Shown: piece after piece, positions 27,398 through 35,633 of the stretch | How positions within the stretch are numbered: the first letter of the stretch is position 1 | How the letters are laid out: every line of letters begins with the position of its first letter | Source: Chloroflexota bacterium | GTDB lineage: Bacteria > Chloroflexota > Anaerolineae > Anaerolineales > Villigracilaceae | Direction: 5' to 3' | DNA: 41,340 nt | Assembly (NCBI GenBank): GCA_021824575.1 | Contig: JAKAKJ010000055.1 | Location: 1 to 41,340, forward strand | The notes under the pieces: model-generated | What the model was told of the DNA's origin: nothing | Seen by the model: only the letters and a program-made list of their open reading frames with translations | Database searches by the model: none | Translations under genes and position numbers: made by a program

Positions 27398-29224
27398 TTA
27401 CGAATGCGTCCCAAGCACCTTATAAACGTTGACAGGTTCGCTTCTGCCTTTGACGGTGACCGAGTCCGCGAACTCAGTCTCAAATTCATCTTTGACCTGC
27501 TCATACGTGCTTTGGCTGATGAGGATCGGCCATTGATAGGTTTTGGTCAAATCCTGCAAGCGCGAAGCAAGGTTGGCGTTATCTCCGATGATGGTGTAGT
27601 TGATGCGCTGCGCCGAGCCGAGCAAGCCGACGAAGACTTCGCCGGAATTGATTCCAATCCCGATTTCAATGTGATGAGGGGTTCCCTGCTTCTCCCAAAA
27701 CTTGTGCAAATCTGCCAATGCGGAGCGCATTTCGACCGCCGTCCGGACCGCGCGCAGCGCATGATCCTCGCGCATGACGGGTTCCCCGAAAAAAGCAACG
27801 ATGGCGTCGCCTTCGTATTTGTCAACCGTCCCGCCAAATTTTTCGATGACCTTCGTCATGGCTTCGAGGTAGGGGTTCAGCACCGACACCACTTCTTCCG
27901 GCGACATTTTTTCGGAAAGGGTGGTAAAGCCCCGGATATCGGAAAAGAGAATGCTCAAGTTCGCCCGCTTGTTGAGCGAATAGATATCGCGCGTGGCAAT
28001 GAGCTGATCCACCATTTCAGGCGAAATGAACCGGCTGAACAGGTTCCGGACGCGGCGCTTTTCCAGTTCCTGCGTGACGGATTGTTCGAGAGTTGGAAGG
28101 GTCACGCCCAGAAACAACATGATCTGCGGGGCGACGATGGGGATATACAATCCATTTGCGACAAAAACGAAGTAAGTGATGCCGGCATAAAGAACCATGG
28201 CGGCTGCCATCACCGCGAGGGTCGCTGAGGGTCGCTCGATGCGCGAGATAAACCATGCCGCCGCGGCCATTGCAAGGATGATGAGCAGGTTTACCCATGG
28301 GGGCGTCTCTGTCAGGTAATTCCCAGTGATGAGCGTATCAATCGCGTTGGCGACAAGTTCCACCCCTGGCATAGGCTGCCGGGCTGAAAAGGGCGTTGCA
28401 TAAACATCGTGCAGGGTAATTGTCGTCGCGCCGATCAGAACAATCTTGCCTTTGAACGCGTTTGGATTTTCCTTCAATACATCGCCCAGTGCAACCTGAT
28501 ACACCGAATAAGTTGGATAGGTCCCAGCCGGGCCGTTAAAGTTGACCAACAGCAGGCCGTTATGCAGAGGTACGGTTTTGCCGTTGAATGTCAAGCTGTA
28601 GGCATTGGGATTGGACGGCGGGGCAATATTCAGGAATTGCGCCGCGGTCTGGAAAGCCCAGTTGTAATATACCTGTCCCTGGAAAGAATCATAAGCCTGT
28701 ATGCTGCGCGTAATGGCATCGTTGTCCTGAATAATGGTGGTGATGCCCATCGCTTTCAGCGCGCTGCGGATGGGCTGGACGGGCAGGCTCAACGAAATCA
28801 AATCCGGCCGCGGGCGGAGGATTTCCATATCCGAAACGGACGCGGGCGATTGGCTCAATGCCTGCGCCAGCGCCGCGTCCCCGCCCGGATCTTGTCCGGC
28901 CTCCGTCAACAAAACATCCACTCCCACAACCCGCGCGCCGCCCGCATTGATCTCGTCCACAATTTTGGCGAGGTAGGAGCGCGGCCACGGCCATTGATAG
29001 CCAGTCCAGTTGAAGGAGTCGTCGTCAATCGCAACGATCACAATATCCCCCGAAGTGGGGCGGACTCCGCGCAGGCGCATCAGCTCATCCCGGCCTCCCA
29101 ATTCCAGACCTCCGAGCAGTGTGTTGATGTTTGCGCTCCGTGCGAACTCAAGCGCCAACAATACAATAGCCGTGATGGCAATCAGGATCGTTCTAAAGTG
29201 GAAGATTCCCTTTTGGCGATTCAT
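27398..29224 (-). CDS. CHASE2-domain adenylate/guanylate cyclase
   Basis: This 608-residue protein has an N-terminal helix, an extracytoplasmic CHASE2 sensor domain (about 30-305; VAIDDDSFNWTGYQWPWPRS is characteristic), three membrane helices (about 312-385) and a class III nucleotide cyclase domain (about 425-605). Catalytic features are present: metal-binding Asp in LFSDIRGF and in KYEGDAIVAFF, substrate Lys in VDKYEGD, and the IGDNANLASRL block with Asn and Arg. It should make cAMP (or cGMP) in response to an external signal. The gene follows the FecR-domain lipoprotein by 23 bases, a pairing that recurs in other bacteria. Confidence 0.93.
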   Translation of the reverse strand: MNRQKGIFHFRTILIAITAIVLLALEFARSANINTLLGGLELGGRDELMRLRGVRPTSGDIVIVAIDDDSFNWTGYQWPWPRSYLAKIVDEINAGGARVVGVDVLLTEAGQDPGGDAALAQALSQSPASVSDMEILRPRPDLISLSLPVQPIRSALKAMGITTIIQDNDAITRSIQAYDSFQGQVYYNWAFQTAAQFLNIAPPSNPNAYSLTFNGKTVPLHNGLLLVNFNGPAGTYPTYSVYQVALGDVLKENPNAFKGKIVLIGATTITLHDVYATPFSARQPMPGVELVANAIDTLITGNYLTETPPWVNLLIILAMAAAAWFISRIERPSATLAVMAAAMVLYAGITYFVFVANGLYIPIVAPQIMLFLGVTLPTLEQSVTQELEKRRVRNLFSRFISPEMVDQLIATRDIYSLNKRANLSILFSDIRGFTTLSEKMSPEEVVSVLNPYLEAMTKVIEKFGGTVDKYEGDAIVAFFGEPVMREDHALRAVRTAVEMRSALADLHKFWEKQGTPHHIEIGIGINSGEVFVGLLGSAQRINYTIIGDNANLASRLQDLTKTYQWPILISQSTYEQVKDEFETEFADSVTVKGRSEPVNVYKVLGTHS

Positions 29225-29247
29225 AAGCTCAATCTGCTAGGTATGGC

Positions 29248-30459
29248 TTAGTAACCACAATACGGCGGGGGAGTTACTGGCCCCTGTTGCAAAGGTGGAC
29301 AATAACACGGAGCATTTGGATCAGTATATTGCGCATTCTGATAAGTACATACCAACGGAGGCTGTGTCGCAGGTGGTTGTGACTTCGGCCTCGACGTTGG
29401 TTTCACGTATTGCGGCTTCGAGAATGAATACTCGCTCGTCTGGCAGATTGGGGCACCAGAATTGTCATACGCCGTTATGCTCCACGAATAGGAACCGCCT
29501 GCTGGCATGGATTCTGCATAGCGGGTGATGCTTGTATCGTTGGTATAAAATGACGCGCTTGCGCCGTTCGGGTAATTGATCGTGAGCTTGTAGGAACTGG
29601 CGCCTTCTTTTGCATCCCATGAGAAAGTGGCGGGACCCGCCGAATCGAGATTTGAACCCGTACTTGGGCTGGTGATATTAAGACAGCCGAGCGAGGAAGA
29701 TGTAGCGGTGGGTGGAACAGGCGTTGGCGTGGAAGCGGGCGATTCGGTGGACGGCGGCGCCAGCGCGGTCAATGTCGCGTACGCATCGTTGATCAACGGC
29801 AGGACTTCGGGATTTTCGTTCAGCCAGTTTTGATAATCTTCCGGCGTCATCGAGCCGATAACCGGAAGAGTACATTGGCCCGTTGTGGCATCACAGTGAA
29901 ACAGCATCGTCTGCTGGCCTGTGCCAAAGTTGACACTTCCAGCCGTATTGCTCGCGCCGCAATCACCTTCCAAACAAGTGATGTAAACATTCAGCGTGTT
30001 CGGATCAACATACACTGACAGGTACGAGCCGCGTACGGAAGCCACCCCCGACGGCGTATTGACATTCAAACTGCCGCCTTTGAGGATGACAAAGATCCGG
30101 CCAAGTGTCAGACTCAATTGAGTGGATAAGCTTCCATTGTTGGGTTGGTTTGAAACGAGCGTAAAGACGGATGAGGGAGAAACGCGAATAATGGTTCCCG
30201 TTGAAAGGTCCAGGCGGGCGCGTCCGTCATCGCCGGTTTGGATCGCACCGTTTTGCTGCAAAGTCATGCCCACGGACGCGGTGGAAAAATTGCTGGCGCC
30301 CGGTTGTTTAATATCAACCGCTCCGGTTAATTCCTTCAATGCTGCCGTGAGCGCCAAAGCTGGAGATTGCTGTTGAAGCTGTTGCGGTTGGCAGGCCGTC
30401 AGGAGAATCAGGATGACCACCGGTATCGAAGTCAAAAGGCGATTATGGTTGACGCGCAT
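29248..30459 (-). CDS. FecR-domain lipoprotein upstream of the cyclase
   Basis: This protein of about 403 residues has a lipoprotein signal (ILILLTAC, Cys23), a FecR-type beta domain (about 55-165: GMTLQQNGAIQTGDDGRARLDLSTGTIIRVSP...FVILKGGSLNVNTPSGVASVRG), a linker, a fibronectin-like module (about 285-365, TFSWDAKEGASSYKLTINYP) and a Cys/Pro-rich tail. In FecR proper this domain relays a signal across the membrane; in stand-alone forms it probably senses or binds a ligand at the surface. The ATG at 30459 is chosen for its upstream GAGGA and the lipoprotein signal that follows; an ORF extending to 30558 adds 33 implausible residues. Confidence 0.85.
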   Translation of the reverse strand: MRVNHNRLLTSIPVVILILLTACQPQQLQQQSPALALTAALKELTGAVDIKQPGASNFSTASVGMTLQQNGAIQTGDDGRARLDLSTGTIIRVSPSSVFTLVSNQPNNGSLSTQLSLTLGRIFVILKGGSLNVNTPSGVASVRGSYLSVYVDPNTLNVYITCLEGDCGASNTAGSVNFGTGQQTMLFHCDATTGQCTLPVIGSMTPEDYQNWLNENPEVLPLINDAYATLTALAPPSTESPASTPTPVPPTATSSSLGCLNITSPSTGSNLDSAGPATFSWDAKEGASSYKLTINYPNGASASFYTNDTSITRYAESMPAGGSYSWSITAYDNSGAPICQTSEYSFSKPQYVKPTSRPKSQPPATQPPLVCTYQNAQYTDPNAPCYCPPLQQGPVTPPPYCGY

Positions 30460-30554
30460 ACGCTGTCCTCTTTCAGATCCCCTGCAAAATGATGGAATGG
30501 ATTTGTTCATTTGCAGCTTGTGAATGAAACCTGCCGAAAAAATTCTACCACGTT

Positions 30555-31172
30555 TCAATTTTTGAAGATCAATTCTGTTCTTTCTATCTGCACCTTTTCG
30601 ATGGGGATTCCCAATGAATCCAAAACTTCTTCGGGACGTCCCGTCGCGCCCTCGCGTGCCGCCAGCCTCATCTGGATTTTGTTTTCCGAATTCATTTCAA
30701 GCATTTCGATAAGCGGACGCAGATCGTATTGCTTTCCTCGGCGTTCGCGCGGCAAAGATTCGCTTGCGAGCAATTGATCCACCTTTCGCTTCAACGCGGA
30801 CTCGTCAGCGGCTTCCGTTAAAGTAACCTCGTACTCCGCCGCGACAACTTGTGTCTGCAGAGCGGGCGCGTGTTCATCAACCTGTTCGACTTTGATGATT
30901 CCAATCCCTGATGGCATGGCAGATTGCAGACGCGCGGGCAAACTTGTTAATTCGACATCTTCGTTGAGACGCAAATCAACGATTTCGCAATGAGATGAAA
31001 TTCCAAGTGGAAGGGGGGAAGCGATATTAATTTTCGGCTGCGGATGAAATCCCTGCGTGTACGCCAACGGAAGTCCCGCGCGGCGCGCTGCGCGTTCCCA
31101 AATCGTGTGCAGGTCGAGATTCCCGATGTATTTCAGCGCACCGGTTTTCGAAAATGTGATTCTGATTCGCAT
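30555..31172 (-). CDS. Radical SAM-associated protein (DUF2344/TIGR03936 family)
   Basis: This 205-residue protein matches the small partner family found fused or adjacent to a particular radical-SAM protein: it opens RIRITFSKTGALKYIGNLDLHTIWERAARRAGLPLAYTQGFHPQPKI, with the highly conserved F-HPxPK segment and following LPLGISS. Its biochemical role is unknown; tRNA or rRNA modification and ribosome-related tasks have been proposed because of frequent neighbours. The ATG at 31172 overlaps the last base of the radical-SAM stop codon (TGATG); an in-frame TTG one codon earlier is possible. Translational coupling is strongly indicated. Confidence 0.88.
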   Translation of the reverse strand: MRIRITFSKTGALKYIGNLDLHTIWERAARRAGLPLAYTQGFHPQPKINIASPLPLGISSHCEIVDLRLNEDVELTSLPARLQSAMPSGIGIIKVEQVDEHAPALQTQVVAAEYEVTLTEAADESALKRKVDQLLASESLPRERRGKQYDLRPLIEMLEMNSENKIQMRLAAREGATGRPEEVLDSLGIPIEKVQIERTELIFKN

Positions 31173-33133
31173 CAATCGCCAACGACTGATAATTGATTAC
31201 TGATCACTGTTTTTCTGGTTGCTGGCGACTTCACATCCGGGCATTTCCATTCTTCGCCGGGATTCTCGCGCCGCAGATTCGAGAATGTCGGCAGGATTCC
31301 GCAGGCGAAACAATTCAAGCGGCAGTCCACGCGGATTTTGCCTTCGAGCGATTGGCGGAAATCCTGGAAGAGGAAATTCTTTCGCACCGCCGCGCTGATG
31401 TGGTCCCACGGAAAAATTTCATCGGTGCGGCGCTGACGGTATGTGTAAAACGCGGGATCGAGTCCGCGTTCGTTGAACGCGTTCATCCAAACATCGTATT
31501 TCATTTGATCACCCCACGCGTCGAACTTCGCGCCATTCTTCCATGCGGTGTAAATCACTTCCGCCATGTGTCGGTCGCCGCGCGAAAGCCAGGCTTCGAG
31601 CAAGGTATCGTCCGGGTCAGTCCAGCTCAATTTGATGTTGTGATCTTTTAATTCACGCCGGAGCAATTCCTGTTTGGCGAGGATATTTTCGCGTGTGTCC
31701 ACCGAAACCCATTGAAATGGAGTCTGCGGTTTGGGCACGAACGTGCTGACACCCGCATGAAGTTTGACCTTCCATCCCGCGACTTTGCGGCCTTCGTTAA
31801 TGACGCGTTTGCATAAATCCGCGATGGCTTGCACATCTTCGAGCGTTTCAGATGGATGACCGATCATGAAATAAAGTTTGATCGTCGTCCAGCCGCGGCG
31901 ATAGATTTCGCGTGTCGTGTTGATGATGTCTTCATCGGGAATGAACTTGTTGATGATGCGCCGCATTCGTTCGGTGGCGGCTTCAGGCGCGAGTGTAAAT
32001 CCGCCGGAATAATGCTCGCGTAATTTGTCCATCAAATCAACGGAAACAGATTCGATTCGCAAGGACGGAAGAGAGATCGTGAGTTTGCGTCCCTTGAATC
32101 GTTCGCTGACTTTGTTGACGAGTTCCACAACATAACTGAAATCAGATGATGACAGGGACAGAAAAGCCAATTCTTCAAAGCCGGTCGCGTTGACCGCGGC
32201 TTCCGCAGCGTCAACGATTTCGTCCACGCTTCGTTCGCGGACCGGGCGCGTGATCATGCCCGCCTGACAGAATCTGCACCCGCGCGTGCATCCGCGCATA
32301 ATCTCCACGGAGACGCGGTTGTGGACAATTTCGATATTCGGCACGATGAAATTGGTCGGCGGGGGAGGCAGATGTGCCACGATGCGTTTGACAACCGGAT
32401 TGGCGATTCCATCCATCGTCGTTTCGACATGCGAAATCGTGCCATCGTCCATATAATGGGTTTGATAAAACTTTGGCACGTAAACGCCAGGGATCTTTGC
32501 CAACGCGCGTAAGAGATCATCACGTTTGCAGGTTTGCAGGTTTGAACGTTCTAACGTTCCAACCTGCAAACCTTTAAACTCTTGAACCGTGTTTATGATA
32601 TCGTGGATCACTTCCTCACCCTCGCCAATCACGAACGCGTCAATGAACGCGTGCATCGGTTCGGGATTTGTGGCCGCGTGTCCGCCCGCGATGATGATCG
32701 GATGCGAGTCATCGCGATCCACGCAGCGAACCGGGATGCCGGAAAGGTCAAGGATGTTGAGCGCGTTGGTGTAGAGCGTCTCATAGGGGAGGGAAAAGCC
32801 GATGAGGTCGAAGCCGCTCAAAGGTCGTTTTGATTCGAGCGAGTACAACGGGATGCCGCGCCCGCGCATCAATGCTTCCATGTCAATCCACGGCGCATAC
32901 GCGCGTTCGGCCAGCGCGTCGTCACGTTGATTGATCTGGTCGTACAGGATTTTCAATCCAACATTGGAAACGCCGATGTCATAAATATCTGGAAAGACCA
33001 GCGCGACTTTGGTTTGGATTTTGTCCCAATCTTTGACGATGATGTTGAGTTCACCGCCAACGTAGCGTCCCGGCTTTTGTACCTTTAAAAGTATTTCATC
33101 GAGGCGCGCCTCGATTTCTTGTGAAGTTAACAT
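31172..33133 (-). CDS. B12-binding-type radical SAM protein (TIGR03960 family) with repeat-derived insertions
   Basis: This 653-residue protein has an N-terminal B12-binding-like domain (about 30-170; PDIYDIGVSNVGLKILY and IIAGGHAATNPEPM), a radical-SAM core with CTRGCRFC at 282-289 that binds the 4Fe-4S cluster, and C-terminal cysteine region (CRLNCFACG, about 617-625). Residues 188-201 (GLQVGTLERSNLQT) are encoded exactly by a 42-base palindrome inserted in frame, and the last 11 residues (VISNQLSVVGD) come from an ATCAGTAATCA-type repeat. The ATG at 33133 is chosen because family members begin near EIEARLDEILLKV; a 20-residue extension to 33193 is unlikely. Confidence 0.9.
   Translation of the reverse strand: MLTSQEIEARLDEILLKVQKPGRYVGGELNIIVKDWDKIQTKVALVFPDIYDIGVSNVGLKILYDQINQRDDALAERAYAPWIDMEALMRGRGIPLYSLESKRPLSGFDLIGFSLPYETLYTNALNILDLSGIPVRCVDRDDSHPIIIAGGHAATNPEPMHAFIDAFVIGEGEEVIHDIINTVQEFKGLQVGTLERSNLQTCKRDDLLRALAKIPGVYVPKFYQTHYMDDGTISHVETTMDGIANPVVKRIVAHLPPPPTNFIVPNIEIVHNRVSVEIMRGCTRGCRFCQAGMITRPVRERSVDEIVDAAEAAVNATGFEELAFLSLSSSDFSYVVELVNKVSERFKGRKLTISLPSLRIESVSVDLMDKLREHYSGGFTLAPEAATERMRRIINKFIPDEDIINTTREIYRRGWTTIKLYFMIGHPSETLEDVQAIADLCKRVINEGRKVAGWKVKLHAGVSTFVPKPQTPFQWVSVDTRENILAKQELLRRELKDHNIKLSWTDPDDTLLEAWLSRGDRHMAEVIYTAWKNGAKFDAWGDQMKYDVWMNAFNERGLDPAFYTYRQRRTDEIFPWDHISAAVRKNFLFQDFRQSLEGKIRVDCRLNCFACGILPTFSNLRRENPGEEWKCPDVKSPATRKTVISNQLSVVGD
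31186..31209. repeat. ATCAGTAATCA-type repeat forming a C-terminal tail
   Basis: The minus strand reads CAGTGATCAGTAATCAATTATCAG, an array of ATCAG/ATTATC units of the kind dispersed in intergenic regions of many genomes. Here it encodes VISNQLS at the end of the radical-SAM protein, just before the overlap with the next gene. Confidence 0.55.
32531..32572. repeat. 42-base palindromic element inserted in frame
   Basis: Two 20-base arms (GGTTTGCAGGTTTGAACGTT and its complement, one mismatch) flank a 2-base centre. The element is exactly 14 codons and is immediately preceded by a partial direct copy of one arm (TTTGCAGG at 32525-32532). It lies between the helical segment IINTVQEFK and the conserved DDLLRALAKIPGVYVP of the radical-SAM protein, a surface position that tolerates insertion. 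Confidence 0.85.
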
Positions 33134-33249
33134 GGCAAAATTATAACCGTGTTTGTCTGGAACGGACTCACGCAGCAGAGAGATGAAATTCAAAGGTTTT
33201 TGGGTGAAATCGGGTATCTTGTTGCCCGGAATCGGATTGAAATTAACTC

Positions 33250-33279
33250 ATTGAGCTTTCAAATTTGAAAGCTCAATGG
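33250..33279. repeat. 30-base perfect palindrome
   Basis: CATTGAGCTTTCAAA followed directly by its exact reverse complement, with no central spacer. It lies in the 219-base region between the divergent radical-SAM gene and the next lipoprotein gene. It could be a mobile palindromic unit or a regulator binding site; no T-run follows, so it is not an ordinary terminator. Confidence 0.8.
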
Positions 33280-33352
33280 AAGAGGGGGATGGAAGAAATG
33301 TAAAATAGCATACAATTTCTTTGTACTTTTCGATTGACTAAAGGAGATAGTG

Positions 33353-34069
33353 ATGAAAAAGCTCTTAACTCTTGTGCTGGCGTTTTTGTTATCGGGCTGC
33401 GCGGCTATTGCGCCCGTACCGCCAACCCCAACTGCCGCGCCAACTTCTGTTCCACCCACACCGCAGGTGGTTGTTGCCACCGTGTTAGTGACCGTAGTTC
33501 CAACTCAAGAACCAACTCAACCTCCGACAGAAACGCCCGCGCCAACTCAGACGCCGCAAGTCATCGTTGTGACAGCCACAGGCGGTGCAGCAGCTCCCAC
33601 GCAGGCGCAAAGCAATCCCTCGACCAGCAGCAGCTCGGGTGCGACCGCAACGGCCACCTTGCCTTCTGACGCAGGCGGACTCTCGAAAGCAGGAGCAGTT
33701 GAGTTTAGTAATCTGACCCGTTCTGGCAGTTACTTTAACCTCCGTTGCCCACCACAGGATATTACCTTCGGCGTTTCCACTTCCGATTTAAATGTGGTTG
33801 AAGTGGATATGTGGTATCGAATGGAAGATCTGACAACCCAGCCAGTCACCATAAGCCAATGGGAAAATTTGGGCAAGATGACAAGTGATGGCCATGGAAA
33901 TTACACGATGAATGTTAATACGCTTCAAAACCTAAGCCCCGATTTAAGGGCTTCCGCCAGAGCTTGGTTTGATTACGAATTCATCAGCGTTGCCAAAGAT
34001 GGTAATTCTCTTATGCAAAACCCCGGAAAAGTTACACAGCAAGTTCTCTACTTGAAGGATTGCCCGTAG
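33353..34069 (+). CDS. Lipoprotein with Thr/Pro-rich stalk, function unknown
   Basis: This 238-residue protein has a lipoprotein signal (LAFLLSGC), a long stalk of Pro, Thr, Ala and Gln (about 20-105) and a C-terminal globular domain (about 110-238: GSYFNLRCPPQDITFGVSTSD, then DMWYRMEDLTTQPVTISQWENLGKM), which has a beta-rich look. I recognise no family. The preferred start is the ATG at 33353, six bases after AAGGAG; a GTG one codon earlier is too close to it. It is the only rightward gene between 22265 and the right edge and has its own terminator, so it is monocistronic. Confidence 0.8.
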   Translation: MKKLLTLVLAFLLSGCAAIAPVPPTPTAAPTSVPPTPQVVVATVLVTVVPTQEPTQPPTETPAPTQTPQVIVVTATGGAAAPTQAQSNPSTSSSSGATATATLPSDAGGLSKAGAVEFSNLTRSGSYFNLRCPPQDITFGVSTSDLNVVEVDMWYRMEDLTTQPVTISQWENLGKMTSDGHGNYTMNVNTLQNLSPDLRASARAWFDYEFISVAKDGNSLMQNPGKVTQQVLYLKDCP

Positions 34070-34084
34070 ATCAATTGGTTAACG

Positions 34085-34117
34085 AAAACAGCCGAGACTT
34101 TCCTCGGCTGTTTTTTT
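34085..34117 (+). terminator. Rho-independent terminator of the 238-residue lipoprotein gene
   Basis: AAAACAGCCGAG-ACTTTC-CTCGGCTGTTTT forms a perfect 12-bp stem ending in a run of T, 15 bases after the stop codon. It may also serve the convergent gene that ends at 34129. Confidence 0.93.
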
Positions 34118-34128
34118 GTTAATGAGAT

Positions 34129-35487
34129 TTACGCGGCTGGTAAAGCAGGCTTCTTGGAAAGCGCATCGCGTCCCCACAGCCAGACGGCACCAAGCCCAAG
34201 CAGGATGACTATGAAGTTCAATAATCCGCCGAGGAAGCCGGGGATAAGCGGGAACGACAGCAGCGCGATCACGACCACCGTGATGGCAACGCCGATCACC
34301 ATGGGCCAGAATCTGTGTTCAGCCAGCGGCGACTTGACTTGAATCAAAATCCATTTGCCGAGCGCCATGCCGAACACCACTTTCGTGATGAATGACGTAA
34401 CCAGCACAAATCCGACGATGAGCGCGAAGAGCGCCAGGATGCCGAGCCAGATCACCGTGCCGCTTAGGCCGCCAAGCGTCAACACGCCGAACAGGATTCC
34501 GCCAAGGATCAGCACGAACAGGATCAAAAGGATGGCGAAGAAGAACGCCGCATAAGCGACCACTCCCCACGCCAGACTCGGCCACGGCTTGGTCCCCAAT
34601 TTCTCTGTTGGCTTTTTGATCAGGGCAGGGAAAAGCCAAAGCAAAAGCAGGCCGATCAAAATCAAAGTCACGAGCGAGCGCAGCAAATTCAGTGACCAGG
34701 TCCCAACTTTCTGGGCAGGCGTTTCGACAAAACCGGAGGTCCCTTGCGCCTTCTGATTTACGGGCGGTGTGGTGCGCGAGATTTTTCCGCTGACGATGCC
34801 AGCCGGGAAGGTCAGATCATTATTTTGGGTGTAGGCAAGATTGCCGGTAATTTTCGCGGACGGATCAATCGTCAATCCGGTTTTGACCAGCGGAATGGGA
34901 ACAGTGGACGGTCCCATGAACATGGTCGGCGGTGGGCCAGCCTGACTTTGGTTGGCTTCGCCCACATCGGCTTTGACATTGCCGCCAACATTCCCCGCAA
35001 TTTCCAGCCCGCCGGTTGCGACTTGAACATTGCGAGTCACATCGCCAGCCAGAAGGATTTGGCCTCCGGCGTAGATAACGTCGCGGCCAATGGCGCTTCC
35101 TTTCCGGGACTCGAGGCTGTATCCCGCGCCGATGACATCTTTGCCGATGTTGGCTTTTTCGCCGATGAACAACACCGACCCGGCGATTCGAGCCGCGCCT
35201 GTGACTGTGCCATTGATGACGATGGTCTGCCCGGCGGCCATCAAATCGCCATTGATCGTGCCGTTGATGGTAATCATCTGCCCGCCGGCGATCACATCGC
35301 CGTTGACGGTTCCATCGAGGACGAATTCGTTCGCGCCGACATAGAGGTCATCGTTGATGACATCGCCCGATTGGATGACCACTTTGTCGCCGCTTCGGCC
35401 ATCGAATGCATAAGCCGGGGCGGCAGTTGTCAATGCCAGCAATGCAAGCAGGATCACAATACTAAAAAATTTATGGGTCTTTGACAT
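34129..35487 (-). CDS. Exported bactofilin-like (polymer-forming) domain fused to a membrane domain
   Basis: This 452-residue protein has a cleavable signal (LLALLALTTAAPAYA), then a right-handed beta-helix-like region (about 35-180) of short repeats such as DGTVNGDVIAGGQMITINGTINGDLMAAGQ, as in bactofilins. A linker follows, then five or six membrane helices (about 270-440). Classical bactofilins are cytoplasmic and polymerise; here the signal peptide places the helix outside, anchored by the membrane domain, so it may form an extracytoplasmic scaffold. Homologous proteins are annotated as polymer-forming cytoskeletal or DUF8173-like membrane proteins. The ATG at 35487 has AAGGAG six bases upstream. 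Confidence 0.8.
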   Translation of the reverse strand: MSKTHKFFSIVILLALLALTTAAPAYAFDGRSGDKVVIQSGDVINDDLYVGANEFVLDGTVNGDVIAGGQMITINGTINGDLMAAGQTIVINGTVTGAARIAGSVLFIGEKANIGKDVIGAGYSLESRKGSAIGRDVIYAGGQILLAGDVTRNVQVATGGLEIAGNVGGNVKADVGEANQSQAGPPPTMFMGPSTVPIPLVKTGLTIDPSAKITGNLAYTQNNDLTFPAGIVSGKISRTTPPVNQKAQGTSGFVETPAQKVGTWSLNLLRSLVTLILIGLLLLWLFPALIKKPTEKLGTKPWPSLAWGVVAYAAFFFAILLILFVLILGGILFGVLTLGGLSGTVIWLGILALFALIVGFVLVTSFITKVVFGMALGKWILIQVKSPLAEHRFWPMVIGVAITVVVIALLSFPLIPGFLGGLLNFIVILLGLGAVWLWGRDALSKKPALPAA

Positions 35488-35567
35488 CACATTCTCCTTG
35501 CTGAAAGACTTTCAAATGAGGAAACATTTCCACACATGTTTCTACGCAGGCAGGGAGATTGGGTTGC

Positions 35568-35601
35568 AAAACGTGCGGCGCATCAGTGCGCCGCACGTTT
35601 T
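35568..35601. terminator. Strong terminator after the M29 aminopeptidase gene
   Basis: A perfect 15-bp stem (AAAACGTGCGGCGCA / TGCGCCGCACGTTTT) with loop TCAG lies 33 bases after the leftward stop codon at 35634. The symmetric A/T ends allow termination in either direction. Confidence 0.9.
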
Positions 35602-35633
35602 GATCTCAGATTATGCTTGGGTTGAATCTAGAA

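Noticed and set aside
27350-28228. 292-residue plus-strand ORF
   Set aside because: Antisense to the cyclase domain of the CHASE2 protein; composition is typical of a reverse-strand shadow.
34744-35484. 246-residue plus-strand ORF with many GD/DG repeats
   Set aside because: It is the reverse image of the bactofilin-like repeats, which have a signal peptide and ribosome binding site on the minus strand.
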